Shown here: in pieces, positions 1 to 7,928 of the stretch
Position numbering within the stretch: position 1 is the stretch's first letter
Layout: each line of letters starts with the position of its first letter
NCBI GenBank assembly: GCA_011374625.1
Contig: DRPN01000054.1
Span: 1-46,713 of the forward strand
Origin: Bacteroidota bacterium
Lineage (GTDB): Bacteria; Bacteroidota; Bacteroidia; Bacteroidales; VadinHA17
Length of the DNA: 46,713 bases
Reading direction: 5' to 3'
Notes under the pieces: generated by a model
Database searches by the model: none
Seen by the model: only the letters and a program-made list of their open reading frames with translations
What the model was told of the DNA's origin: nothing
Program-made: the position numbers and the translations under genes

Positions 1-98
1 AGATCGCCAAATTGCTCAGTGGCCGGGAACTGTCGGAAGCAGCCTATCAGAATGCCCGCGAACTGCTCAAAATTGCCGGTAAAGCCGGCTCCAATTAA
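1..98 (+). CDS. C-terminal end of a gene cut by the window edge
   Basis: An open frame enters from the left edge (first full codon at position 3) and ends with TAA at 96-98. The 31 visible residues look like a charged, helical C-terminus (…YQNARELLKIAGKAGSN). I do not recognise the family. Its stop codon overlaps the stop of the converging cytochrome b gene (TTAA at 95-98), which supports both ends being real. Too little is present to assign a function. Confidence 0.5.
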   Translation, partial: IAKLLSGRELSEAAYQNARELLKIAGKAGSN

Positions 99-760
99 TC
101 TTTGTTGTTTACGAATTTCCAGCCGCTGATCATGGAAGATGCTTCTCCTGTACGTTCCACGTAGTCGTGGTAGTACACCAGGTAAACGTGGATTATGGCG
201 AAAAGAATGAAGACCCACATCAGAATATGATGGATATGCCGGGCTGCCATGTCGCCGCCGACCCATGGAATAAACCAGGCAAACAGTCTGGGAAACCATG
301 AAGTGCTCATGGCTGCGTACATGCCGAAACCGGTCAGACACTGAAGCAGAAAAGCCAGAAACATGATGAAATACGTGGCACTGGCCAGCGCATTGTGTCC
401 CCTGGATTCAAAAGACCAGGTCTTGAGCTGTAAAACATCCACTTTTAATACTTCGATGATTTCTTTCCACTGACGTTTCTTCAGCGGCAGGAAATTGTTC
501 CATCTGGAAAATTCATTTCCTGCAAAAGCCCAGTAAATTCGTAGCAGGAAGTTGAAAAAGAAAACATAGGCAAAGAGGAAATGAATAAACCGGTTGATGC
601 CGAACCAGTAATTGAAATACGCTTCAGCGCCATGTTGGATGGCGGGAGGGCTTCCGATGAAATATCCCGTAATCACCAGCACGATGATGCAGAACATGTT
701 GAGCCAGTGATAGAACCTGACGGGGATCTCCCAAACATATATTCTTTTAATTCTACCCAT
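95..760 (-). CDS. hyaC: [NiFe]-hydrogenase b-type cytochrome subunit
   Basis: 221-residue integral membrane protein of the HyaC/HupC family. It anchors the hydrogenase dimer to the periplasmic face of the membrane and passes electrons from H2 to the quinone pool. At least four hydrophobic segments are visible (about 18-36, 58-80, 128-150 and 172-198). Candidate haem-ligand histidines are H18 (YHWLN), H60, H175/H177/H178 (RHIHH) and H191. The length is normal for the family. It is the last gene of the minus-strand order small subunit, large subunit, cytochrome, as in hya/hup operons, and starts 74 bases after the large-subunit stop. The likely acceptor is menaquinone, whose pathway is encoded at 21259-29130. 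Confidence 0.93.
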   Translation of the reverse strand: MGRIKRIYVWEIPVRFYHWLNMFCIIVLVITGYFIGSPPAIQHGAEAYFNYWFGINRFIHFLFAYVFFFNFLLRIYWAFAGNEFSRWNNFLPLKKRQWKEIIEVLKVDVLQLKTWSFESRGHNALASATYFIMFLAFLLQCLTGFGMYAAMSTSWFPRLFAWFIPWVGGDMAARHIHHILMWVFILFAIIHVYLVYYHDYVERTGEASSMISGWKFVNNKD

Positions 761-834
761 AAGTTAATTGTTTTAACGCCGGAGAAACTTTTGCCGGGGC
801 TTCTCCGGCCAAGTTTGTATTCACGATATCATTG

Positions 835-2556
835 TCAAAAAACCTGTATTTGATGAATATAGGTGCCTTTTTCGTCGTAAAGATGAACGGCACAGGCGAT
901 ACAGGGATCGAAGGAATGGATGGTCCGTAGTATCTCCAGGGGTTTTTCAGGGTCGGCAACGGGTGTGCCCAACAGGGAAGCTTCGTAGGCTGAGCGTTGG
1001 CCTCCGGGGTCACGGGGTGAAGCATTCCAAGTGCTGGGGACCACCAGCTGATAGTTGTCGATCAGAGAATCTTTGATCCTGATCCAGTGAGCCAGTGCGC
1101 CCCTGGGTGCTTCGGACAGACCGACTCCCTTTGCTTCATCCGGCCACAAACGGGGATCCCATTTCTCATGGTTGAACGTCCTGTGGTCGCCGGTACGGAT
1201 GTTGGTGAGCAACTGATCATAAAACTCCAGCGCCCAGCCGGCTATCAGTTTGGTTTCCAGACCCCGTGCTGCCGTCCTTCCCAGCGTGGAGAAAAGGGCT
1301 TCTACAGGCACATCCAGTTCTTTCAGGGCAAAGGTGATCACTTCCCTGAATTCGTCCTTGCCCGAGGCAAACCCCACCAGCATACGTGCCAGCGGACCTA
1401 CTTCCATGGAATTCCCTTTCCACCGGGGAGTCTTCATCCAACTGTATTTCCCTTCTACATTCAGTTGTTCATAAGGAGGTTCCGGACCGGTATAGTTAAA
1501 AATCGTCTCTCCTTCCCAGGGATGCTTGCCTGCGTCGTTGCCATCCGGGTATTTATACCAGGAATGTGCAATAAACTCCTGAATCTCGTCTGCGCTGGTG
1601 GCATCCACTTCCAGCGCCTCCTTGAGGTTACGGTTCATAATGATCCCTCTGGGAAATTTGAACATAGTGGCGTCACGGATGCCGTTCAACGGCAGGTCGC
1701 CGTATGCCAGATAATTTTCAAGACCTCCTCCGATCGCGCCCCATTCATTTTTGTAGAAAGAGGCTACGGCCAAAAGATCAGGGATATACACCTGTTCGAC
1801 AAAGGTTTGTGCCTCTTTCAGCAGAGTGCTGATCATTGCCAGTCTTTCAATGTTCAGTGCATTTTCTTCATCCATGTTGATAGCACAGGGAACGCCGCCT
1901 ACCAGATAATTGGGATGAGGATTTTTACCACCCAGAATAGTATGTACTTTCACGATCTCTTTTTGCCACTCCAGGGCTTCCAGATAATGGGCCAAGGCCA
2001 GGAGGTTTACTTCCGGAGGCAGTTTATAGGCTTTATGTCCCCAGTAGCCGTTCTGGAATATTCCCAGTTGACCGCTTTCCACAAAGCGTGTCAGCCGTTT
2101 CTGAAGATCGCTGAAATAACCGATAGAGCTCTTGGGCCAGTGTGATATCGACATGGCGATCCTGGATGTTTCTGCCGGGTCGGCTTTCAGAGCCGAAACG
2201 ACATCCACCCAGTCGAGCGCATGCAGATGGTAAAAATGAACCACATGGTCATGCATATATTGTGTGCAAAACATCAGGTTGCGGATTATTTCGGCATTCG
2301 GCGGAACCACAATGTCGAGGGCATCTTCCACGCAGCGTACCGAGGCCAGAGCATGAACGGTCGTGCACACACCGCAGACACGTTCGGTAAAAGCCCAGGC
2401 ATCCCTGGGGTCTCTGCCTTTCAGTATCTTCTCGATGCCCCGTACCATGGTGCCTGAACTGTATGCATCTATGATGTGACCGTCTCGGATTTCCACTTCC
2501 ACACGCAAATGTCCCTCAATGCGTGTTATCGGATCTATTACGATTCGTTTAACCAT
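835..2556 (-). CDS. hyaB: [NiFe]-hydrogenase large (catalytic) subunit precursor
   Basis: 573-residue catalytic subunit of a group 1 membrane-bound uptake hydrogenase, which oxidises H2 at a Ni-Fe(CN)2CO centre. The N-terminal L1 motif RVCGVC (C61, C64, followed by H68) and the C-terminal L2 motif DPCIACAVH (C552, C555, H558) supply the four cysteines that bind the metals. Fifteen residues follow H558, the usual length of the peptide removed by the maturation protease after nickel insertion; that protease is encoded at 5550-6029. There is no signal peptide, as expected for a subunit exported by piggy-back on the Tat-signal small subunit. The start lies 14 bases after the small-subunit stop, with an AGGAGG-like ribosome site (AAAGGAGGTTATC) upstream. 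Confidence 0.97.
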   Translation of the reverse strand: MVKRIVIDPITRIEGHLRVEVEIRDGHIIDAYSSGTMVRGIEKILKGRDPRDAWAFTERVCGVCTTVHALASVRCVEDALDIVVPPNAEIIRNLMFCTQYMHDHVVHFYHLHALDWVDVVSALKADPAETSRIAMSISHWPKSSIGYFSDLQKRLTRFVESGQLGIFQNGYWGHKAYKLPPEVNLLALAHYLEALEWQKEIVKVHTILGGKNPHPNYLVGGVPCAINMDEENALNIERLAMISTLLKEAQTFVEQVYIPDLLAVASFYKNEWGAIGGGLENYLAYGDLPLNGIRDATMFKFPRGIIMNRNLKEALEVDATSADEIQEFIAHSWYKYPDGNDAGKHPWEGETIFNYTGPEPPYEQLNVEGKYSWMKTPRWKGNSMEVGPLARMLVGFASGKDEFREVITFALKELDVPVEALFSTLGRTAARGLETKLIAGWALEFYDQLLTNIRTGDHRTFNHEKWDPRLWPDEAKGVGLSEAPRGALAHWIRIKDSLIDNYQLVVPSTWNASPRDPGGQRSAYEASLLGTPVADPEKPLEILRTIHSFDPCIACAVHLYDEKGTYIHQIQVF

Positions 2557-2570
2557 GATAACCTCCTTTT

Positions 2571-3671
2571 TTAATCGTTGTCTTTTTCAGGATGAATGAT
2601 TCCTTTCCGAATCATTTTTCTCTTGCGTATGTTGGTGGCAACCGCATGGGCTGCGATACCGGCGACAGTAACTGCCCCGACAGCCAGCCCTATGTCATCG
2701 GCGGTGGTCTCTATGCCAAACCCGGGGAAGCTGGCAAGATGCTTATAGAAAGGACCGTTATCCCAGAAATTGGCTTCGCTGCAACCGATGCATGGATGCC
2801 CGGACTGGATCGGGAAGCTGGTCCCGTCATTCCAGCGAATAACTCCGCAGGAGTTATACGTGACCGGTCCCCGGCATCCTATTTTATAAAGGCAGTATCC
2901 TTTTCTGGCATTTTCGTCATCGAAAGTTTCCACAAATAGTCCGGCGTCGAAATTGGGACGGCGGTAGCAGGTGTCGTGAACCCGTCTGGAGAAGAATGCT
3001 TTCGGACGTCCCAGCCCATCCAGTTCCGGGAAGCGGTCAAAAGTGAGCAGGTACACAACCACCCCGGCCATCACCTCTGCAATGGGAGGGCAACCCTGAA
3101 CGTTGATAATGGGCTTTCCCCTGACCAGCTTGTGTATCGGCGTAGCTCCCGTCGGATTTGGAGAAGCTGCCTGTACGCATCCGGAAACAGCACAGTTGCC
3201 CCAGGCGATAATCCCTTTAGCTCCATCCACGGCTTCTTTCAGGATATCATAGGCGGTGTGCCCGCCGATACAGCAATAGGCTTTGTTCTTAACCGGGATA
3301 GACCCTTCCACCATCAAAAGATATTCTCCTTTGTGTTTTTCCATGGCATTGTGCAGGTTCTCCTCTGCCTGATAGCCTGCGGCGGCCATAAGGGTTTCGG
3401 TATAGTCCAGCGAAATTTTGTCAAGGATGATGTCTGCTACAATAGGGTGCGAAGATCGAATAAATGATTCACTGCAGCAGGTACACTCCTGAAAGTGAAG
3501 CCATATTACGGGTATGCGGGTCTTGGTCTCCATGGCCTTGACGATCTGCCCGACACCACTGTATTCAAGACCCAGGAATGCTCCTATCATTCCGCAAAAC
3601 CTGAGGAAATCCCTTCGGGAATATCCCTTCTCAATGATTTCCTCATACATGGTAGGTTGCTTGTTTAACAT
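2571..3671 (-). CDS. hyaA: [NiFe]-hydrogenase small subunit, six-cysteine (O2-tolerant type)
   Basis: 366-residue electron-transfer subunit carrying three Fe-S clusters. The twin-arginine signal is SRRDFLRF (residues 18-25), so the folded heterodimer is exported by Tat. Proximal-cluster ligands are in ECTCCSES (C63, C65, C66), WGNCAVSGC (C160, C165) and QGCPP (C194). C65 and C165 match the two extra cysteines that create the [4Fe-3S] cluster of oxygen-tolerant enzymes such as E. coli Hyd-1 and Ralstonia MBH. Medial and distal cluster ligands follow (RVHDTCYRR, KGYCLYKIGC, YNSC, HPCIGC). A C-terminal hydrophobic helix (about 327-350) then KRK gives the membrane anchor. A second possible start is M8. 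It is preceded by the small gene at 3696-3920. Confidence 0.96.
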   Translation of the reverse strand: MLNKQPTMYEEIIEKGYSRRDFLRFCGMIGAFLGLEYSGVGQIVKAMETKTRIPVIWLHFQECTCCSESFIRSSHPIVADIILDKISLDYTETLMAAAGYQAEENLHNAMEKHKGEYLLMVEGSIPVKNKAYCCIGGHTAYDILKEAVDGAKGIIAWGNCAVSGCVQAASPNPTGATPIHKLVRGKPIINVQGCPPIAEVMAGVVVYLLTFDRFPELDGLGRPKAFFSRRVHDTCYRRPNFDAGLFVETFDDENARKGYCLYKIGCRGPVTYNSCGVIRWNDGTSFPIQSGHPCIGCSEANFWDNGPFYKHLASFPGFGIETTADDIGLAVGAVTVAGIAAHAVATNIRKRKMIRKGIIHPEKDND

Positions 3672-3695
3672 GATGATAAGTTTTTGTTTTTATTA

Positions 3696-3920
3696 TTAAA
3701 GTTTCGAATCCCGATTGTGCGTGCTATTGACTCTGAATATTTCCATGATCCTGATATGGCCATGGATCATGATTTTATCTCCCAGTCTGCATGGCCTTGT
3801 TGTTTCCGGTATGGCAAGCTCTACAAGCTGACTGGAACAGTTTAATTTAACATGATATTTCCCTTCTTTCTCAATCATGCTCACTACTTCTCCCGACCAG
3901 ATAAAATCAATCTCATTCAC
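3696..3920 (-). CDS. Small unknown protein, first gene of the hydrogenase structural operon
   Basis: 74 residues, family not recognised. The sequence alternates short beta-strand-like stretches (FIWSGEVVSMI, KYHVKLNC, LVELAIP, DKIMIHGHIRIMEIF), suggesting a small beta barrel of OB/TOBE type. It has two cysteines and no signal peptide or membrane segment. The start has a good ribosome site (AAGAAGGAACGC before ATG), is about 26 bases downstream of the transcription start predicted from the sigma-54 promoter at 3957-3972, and is 24 bases upstream of hyaA. Position as the leading gene of the H2-uptake operon suggests a role in assembly or regulation of the hydrogenase, but this is inference only. 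It does not start with the MC found in HypC/HupF. Confidence 0.65.
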   Translation of the reverse strand: MNEIDFIWSGEVVSMIEKEGKYHVKLNCSSQLVELAIPETTRPCRLGDKIMIHGHIRIMEIFRVNSTHNRDSKL

Positions 3921-3956
3921 GCGTTCCTTCTTTTTAATACTACTGATTATTCCCTT

Positions 3957-3972
3957 TGCAAAGGATGTACCA
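3957..3972 (-). promoter_or_regulatory. Sigma-54 (-24/-12) promoter of the hydrogenase structural operon
   Basis: Read on the minus strand the site is TGGTACATCCTTTGCA, against the consensus TGGCACG-N4-TTGCW. The invariant GG and GC are present and separated by exactly 10 bases. The transcription start should fall near 3946, giving a leader of about 26 bases before the 74-residue gene. A sigma-54 activator gene ends 170 bases upstream (4142-5191). Position, spacing and context agree; expression has not been tested. Confidence 0.85.
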
Positions 3973-4081
3973 CTGTTGATTATATTGTGTCGGGAGTAAT
4001 ATAAGTTGCAGATATAGAGCCAGGTAATATATTATCTAATGATCATATGGAAATAATAATGGGTAAAAGAGACTATGAATA

Positions 4082-4116
4082 TGCGGGAAAGCGTAAAAAA
4101 TCTGCGGAAAGCCGCA
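4082..4116 (-). promoter_or_regulatory. Tandem dyads: candidate activator-binding enhancer (or weak terminator)
   Basis: Two 14-base dyads, TGCGGGAAAGCGTA (4082-4095) and TGCGGAAAGCCGCA (4103-4116), start 21 bases apart, two turns of the helix. The second is a perfect inverted repeat (TGCGG-N4-CCGCA), and three of the four half-sites are TGCGG. Their centres are about 140 and 163 bases upstream of the predicted sigma-54 transcription start, the usual place for activator sites. On the minus strand the perfect dyad is followed by GATTTTTT, so it could instead, or also, be a short terminator for the activator gene. Confidence 0.5.
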
Positions 4117-4141
4117 AAGGAAATAAGACCACAAAAATGAA

Positions 4142-5191
4142 TCAGGTATCCCCGTGTGAATTTTCTTTTTGAAAAGGGGCGAACTTTAGTGAAGAGTCGG
4201 CATACTTTGCCAGTTTATCTCTGAAGGTAGAGAGGCTGATCTGTAGCGAACGGGCTGCTTCCGATTGGTTTCCCCCGGCTTTTTTCAGGGCTTCAAAAAC
4301 CAGGTTGCTCTCTACGCAACGAACTACATCAGGTAGTTTCATATGTTTACTCAGAAAACAGGATTTACAGGCATGCACGATTTGATTGATGGCAGAATTG
4401 TAGATAATTTCCGGAGGCAAATCCGTTTTCCTGACAACGTCCGAAGAAAATGCAATAACCCGCTGAATCACATTGCGTAATTCGCGAACATTACCCGGCC
4501 AATTGTATGACATCAGAGCAGTCATGGCTTCAGGTGAAAAGATGATTTTCTTATCCGGGGAAAAATGACGGGCAAAATATTCGGTCAGCAACGGTATGTC
4601 ATCTATTCTTTCCCGGAGAGGAGGAATGATAAATGGAATCACATTCAGCCGGTAGAAAAGGTCTTCACGGAATGATTTGCGTTTGACAATATCTTCGAGA
4701 GGCACTTTGGAGGCAGATATTATCCGGACATCCACGGGGATAGGAACGGTACCCCCAACGCGCCTGAACTCCCTGTTTTCAAGAAAACGCAACAGTTTTA
4801 CCTGCATCTCCAGGGGCACATCGTCAATATCATCCAGAAAGATACTTCCGGTATGGGCCAGTTCAAAAAGACCCTTTCTGCTTTCCCGGGCCCCGGTGAA
4901 AGCTCCCTTTTCGTAGCCGAATAATTCACTGGCCAGCAGTTCGGAAGGAACGGCAGATAAACTGATCTTTATCAAAGATTGCAAGCTACGGTCACTGGTA
5001 CGGTGAATGTATTCTGCAAGTATTTCTTTTCCTACCCCTGTTTCTCCTATCAGCAAAACCGTGGAATTGATACCGGAAATTCTGTCTATGCGGCTTATCA
5101 ATGCCCGCATGGCTTCATTCTGTGTGATAATATGAACCGACTTGCCGGGATCCATTATATTTGATATACAGCTTTTTAATACAAGGTTCAC
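4142..5191 (-). CDS. Sigma-54-dependent transcriptional activator without receiver domain
   Basis: 349 residues: a short N-terminus (1-24), an AAA+ sigma-54 interaction domain (about 25-265) and a C-terminal Fis-type helix-turn-helix (about 310-335, NQSEAARSLQISLSTFRDKL). Walker A is GETGVGKE (49-56), the sigma-54-contacting loop GAFTGA is intact (96-101), and the arginine-finger region FREDLFYRL and sensor II GNVREL are conserved. Unusually, Walker B reads IFLDDIDD (D121 where most members have E), the glutamate-switch Asn is replaced by S77 (KISLSAVP), and sensor I ATN is ASK. There is no receiver, GAF or PAS domain. The chosen GTG start overlaps the hypC stop by four bases; an ATG at codon 13 (5155-5157) is possible. 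Gene context suggests it activates the hydrogenase operon. Confidence 0.9.
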   Translation of the reverse strand: MNLVLKSCISNIMDPGKSVHIITQNEAMRALISRIDRISGINSTVLLIGETGVGKEILAEYIHRTSDRSLQSLIKISLSAVPSELLASELFGYEKGAFTGARESRKGLFELAHTGSIFLDDIDDVPLEMQVKLLRFLENREFRRVGGTVPIPVDVRIISASKVPLEDIVKRKSFREDLFYRLNVIPFIIPPLRERIDDIPLLTEYFARHFSPDKKIIFSPEAMTALMSYNWPGNVRELRNVIQRVIAFSSDVVRKTDLPPEIIYNSAINQIVHACKSCFLSKHMKLPDVVRCVESNLVFEALKKAGGNQSEAARSLQISLSTFRDKLAKYADSSLKFAPFQKENSHGDT

Positions 5192-5451
5192 GAATCGTCA
5201 ATAGCGGCATTTCCTTCGTTTAATTCTCCCATTTGCCGCAAAGACTCCAGCGTAAGCCTGGCATCCTCCTCATCCAGTTTGTTTAAAGCCATACCTACAT
5301 GAGCCAGAATATAATCTCCCACTTTAACTTCTTCAGGCAACCACTGAATACAAACATCTGCCAACATACCGTCAAAATCCACTTTTGCCATTTTCAATTC
5401 AGGATCGGTACTATTGATGGAAACAATCTTTCCCGGAACAGCCAGACACAT
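5188..5451 (-). CDS. hypC: Hydrogenase maturation chaperone HypC
   Basis: 87-residue HypC/HupF/HoxL-family protein. The defining N-terminus MCLAVPGKI is present; C2 is the residue that, in the known family, binds the Fe(CN)2CO intermediate with HypD and delivers it to the large-subunit precursor. The small beta-barrel core and the HVGMALNKLDEEDA segment (51-64) also fit. It lies between the protease gene (98-base gap upstream) and the activator gene (four-base overlap). The other Hyp proteins (A, B, D, E, F) are not in this window and must be encoded elsewhere if the enzyme is made. Confidence 0.95.
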   Translation of the reverse strand: MCLAVPGKIVSINSTDPELKMAKVDFDGMLADVCIQWLPEEVKVGDYILAHVGMALNKLDEEDARLTLESLRQMGELNEGNAAIDDS

Positions 5452-5549
5452 AGCTTGAATATTTTATGATTTATACATTATAAAAGTAACATAAATATAT
5501 TTATATACCTATGACGAATGTTATGTTATTGATAAAAAATTAATCATTG

Positions 5550-6029
5550 CTACGGATACATCGTCAGGATTTCCCTGACTTTATTTTCTATTTCGGGAAG
5601 GGTCTTCCGTAAGGCCGGAGAAAGTTCCATACTCAGTTTGTCTGTTAAATGAATACTGATGGTAATGAGAATAATCTCCGGCAGACTATCCAGTAGTATG
5701 GCCGATTCTATCAAATCTTTCAGCCCGATATCATGAGCCCCAAGGGTCTTTGGAAAATCTGATGAATAGCGGGGTTTTGTGATGTGTAGCGTCCCCGGAG
5801 GATCATTGTCATTGGTGGCGTCAATGAGGATTACCGGATTATATTCCTGCATGTAAGTAAGCAGGTTGAATCCTCCGGTACCCCCGTCCAGAAACCGGAC
5901 ATTTCCCGGAAAAGGGTGTTCTTTCATATACCGGATCGCGTGAACCCCTGTCCCTTCATCCCCCAGGAGGATGTTGCCGATTCCGAGAATAAGAATCCGT
6001 TTATTTTTAAGAGATTTGTGGTCTTTCAT
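5550..6029 (-). CDS. hyaD: Hydrogenase maturation endopeptidase
   Basis: 159-residue HyaD/HybD/HupD-family protease that removes the C-terminal peptide of the hydrogenase large subunit after nickel insertion. The N-terminal strand ILILGIGNILLGDEGTG contains E25, D70 lies in VILIDATND, and H99 lies in LGAHDIG; these match the three nickel-sensing ligands (E16, D62, H93) of E. coli HybD. Length is normal. The substrate is most likely the large subunit at 835-2556, whose 15-residue tail follows H558. It is the first gene of a minus-strand group hyaD-hypC-activator and is divergent from the SLC13 transporter gene at 6154. Confidence 0.93.
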   Translation of the reverse strand: MKDHKSLKNKRILILGIGNILLGDEGTGVHAIRYMKEHPFPGNVRFLDGGTGGFNLLTYMQEYNPVILIDATNDNDPPGTLHITKPRYSSDFPKTLGAHDIGLKDLIESAILLDSLPEIILITISIHLTDKLSMELSPALRKTLPEIENKVREILTMYP

Positions 6030-6153
6030 TTATATGAATATTATAACGAAATATACTTATCTTGTTTTTAAACAGAAAATAAAATTCCCAATCAGAGAAA
6101 AAAATAGATAAATTTAACGGTTATTTGGTCCTTTAACCTGTTATAAACTGCGT

Positions 6154-7677
6154 ATGAAGGCAAGGAAAAGTTACTACGAGCCGGTTTCCTTGTGGGGGAT
6201 CATTCTGGGGATTCTGTTTTTTCTGATCATCTTGTTATTTCTTGACCTGAAACCCGGACATCCGGAAGTTACGCGTACCCTGGCGGTGGCTGTCTTGATG
6301 GCTACCTGGTGGGTGGCTGAAGCGGTTCCGCTGGCAGTTACTGCCCTGCTGCCGGTAGTTTTGTTTCCGATGCTCGGGATCATGGACGGCAAGGAAGTGT
6401 CCACCACCTATTTCAACCATATTATATTCCTGTTCCTCGGAGGGTTTATGATGGCGCTGGCCATGGAAAAATGGAGTTTACACAAGCGCATTGCCCTGGC
6501 GATCATGATGCACGTGGGGGTGAGCCCCGGAAAGGTGTTGCTGGGTTTTATGCTGGCGACGGCCTTTTTATCCATGTGGATCTCCAACACAGCCACCGCC
6601 ATGATGATGCTGCCCATCGCCCTGTCCATTATCCTTGAACTGGAACAGACGGTGAATTCCGATGACATAAAAAGATATTCGGTGGCATTGTTTCTGGGCA
6701 TTGCCTACAGTGCTTCCATCGGAGGGCTGGCAACGCTGGTGGGAACGCCTCCCAACCTGGTGCTGGTTAAGACCCTGAACATCCTCTTTCCGCATGCCCC
6801 GGAAATCAATTTTGCCGAATGGATGATGATGGGCCTTCCCATCAGCCTGACCATGCTGATAGTGGCCTGGATCCTTCTTTACTTCAGGCACCGGCCGAAA
6901 AACAAATGGAAAGGCATTTCCATCCGGACTTTCCGGAACGAATACAACCAACTGGGGAAAATGAACTATGAAGAAAAGGTTGTAATTTCCCTGTTTATTC
7001 TGTTGGCCGTGATGTGGCTCACGCGGGCCGATCTTGTACTGGGTCATGTTACAATTCCCGGGTGGTCGCGGCTGTTGGACCATCCCAAATTTATCAATGA
7101 CGGCACCGTAGCCGTTACCATTGCCGTGATCCTGTTTCTGATCCCTTCCCGCAACCGTCCCGGCGACCGTATCCTTGACTGGAAAACAGCCAATCGTCTG
7201 CCCTGGAATATGATCCTGCTTTTTGGCGGGGGGTTTGCCCTGGCAAAAGGTTTTGAAGTATCAGGGCTGGCAGTGTGGTTCGGAGAAGCCCTGAAATGGG
7301 TGGGACAGTTCTCGGATGTCTGGATCCTGCTGACCATCCTGACCATGATGTCTTTCCTTACCGAACTGACGTCCAATACAGCCTCCACACAGATGCTGTT
7401 GCCTGTATTTGCAGGTCTGGCTGTGAGCATTAACATGAACCCTCTGCTTATCATGATACCGGTTACCATGGCTGCCTCGCTGGCGTTCATGCTGCCTACG
7501 GCCACACCTCCCAATGCCATTGTCTTCGGTACCAACCGTATCGGCATCAGAACCATGATCAAGACAGGCTTCTGGCTCAATATGGCCGGTGTGTTTACAA
7601 TCTATTTCTTTATCCACGTCTTGGGCATGGGGGTCATGCACCTTCATACTCTTGGATTGCCGGCCTGGGTGAAGTGA
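6154..7677 (+). CDS. SLC13/DASS-family sodium:anion symporter
   Basis: 507-residue polytopic inner-membrane transporter of the divalent anion:sodium symporter family (dicarboxylates, or sulfate in some branches). About eleven hydrophobic segments are visible. The two family-defining SNT motifs occur in the two halves: SNTATAMMMLPIA (about 144-156) and SNTASTQMLLPV (about 408-419). Each is followed by a helix with a conserved TPPN element (GTPPN near 200, TPPNAIVFGTNR near 452), which form the substrate and sodium sites. Length is typical. Substrate cannot be decided from sequence. It stands alone, divergent from hyaD. Confidence 0.9.
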   Translation: MKARKSYYEPVSLWGIILGILFFLIILLFLDLKPGHPEVTRTLAVAVLMATWWVAEAVPLAVTALLPVVLFPMLGIMDGKEVSTTYFNHIIFLFLGGFMMALAMEKWSLHKRIALAIMMHVGVSPGKVLLGFMLATAFLSMWISNTATAMMMLPIALSIILELEQTVNSDDIKRYSVALFLGIAYSASIGGLATLVGTPPNLVLVKTLNILFPHAPEINFAEWMMMGLPISLTMLIVAWILLYFRHRPKNKWKGISIRTFRNEYNQLGKMNYEEKVVISLFILLAVMWLTRADLVLGHVTIPGWSRLLDHPKFINDGTVAVTIAVILFLIPSRNRPGDRILDWKTANRLPWNMILLFGGGFALAKGFEVSGLAVWFGEALKWVGQFSDVWILLTILTMMSFLTELTSNTASTQMLLPVFAGLAVSINMNPLLIMIPVTMAASLAFMLPTATPPNAIVFGTNRIGIRTMIKTGFWLNMAGVFTIYFFIHVLGMGVMHLHTLGLPAWVK

Positions 7678-7855
7678 TCAAATGATTTCTCCGCAAGATG
7701 CGTATTTTTTGTTAAAAAAAGATTCTGTGCCACCCTGCCACACCTGGACAGGAACGTTCAGAGTAAGTTTCGGATTAGTGTAAAAAGAAATATGGTTTTA
7801 AGAAATATCTTTTTGTACTGGAAAGAGCAAATGAAGATTGTGACCTATTCTAAAT

Positions 7856-7873
7856 ATCCCATGATCATGGGAT
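7856..7873. promoter_or_regulatory. Palindromic operator, copy 1 (ATCCCAT-GATC-ATGGGAT)
   Basis: Perfect 18-base palindrome in the 251-base gap between the SLC13 gene and the T9SS-protein gene. Its right end is 23 bases before a -7-like element (TATTTTTA, 7896-7903) and 56 bases before the ATG at 7929. The same half-sites occur at 10204-10221 with the same spacing to a -7-like element. If the -7 assignment is right, the centre is near -42, where class II activators bind. The bound protein is unknown. Confidence 0.55.
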
Positions 7874-7928
7874 TTAAATACCGGATGTCTGATATTATTT
7901 TTAAAGGCGATATTGTGATTATTATCGT

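Noticed and set aside
1087-2145. 352-codon open frame on the plus strand
   Set aside because: It lies wholly antisense to the large hydrogenase subunit, whose motifs and length are complete; the antisense product has no recognisable domain and looks like a codon-bias shadow.
6568-7580. Overlapping 128-178-codon frames on the minus strand
   Set aside because: Antisense to the SLC13 transporter; hydrophobic codons read backwards give long shadow frames with no family resemblance.
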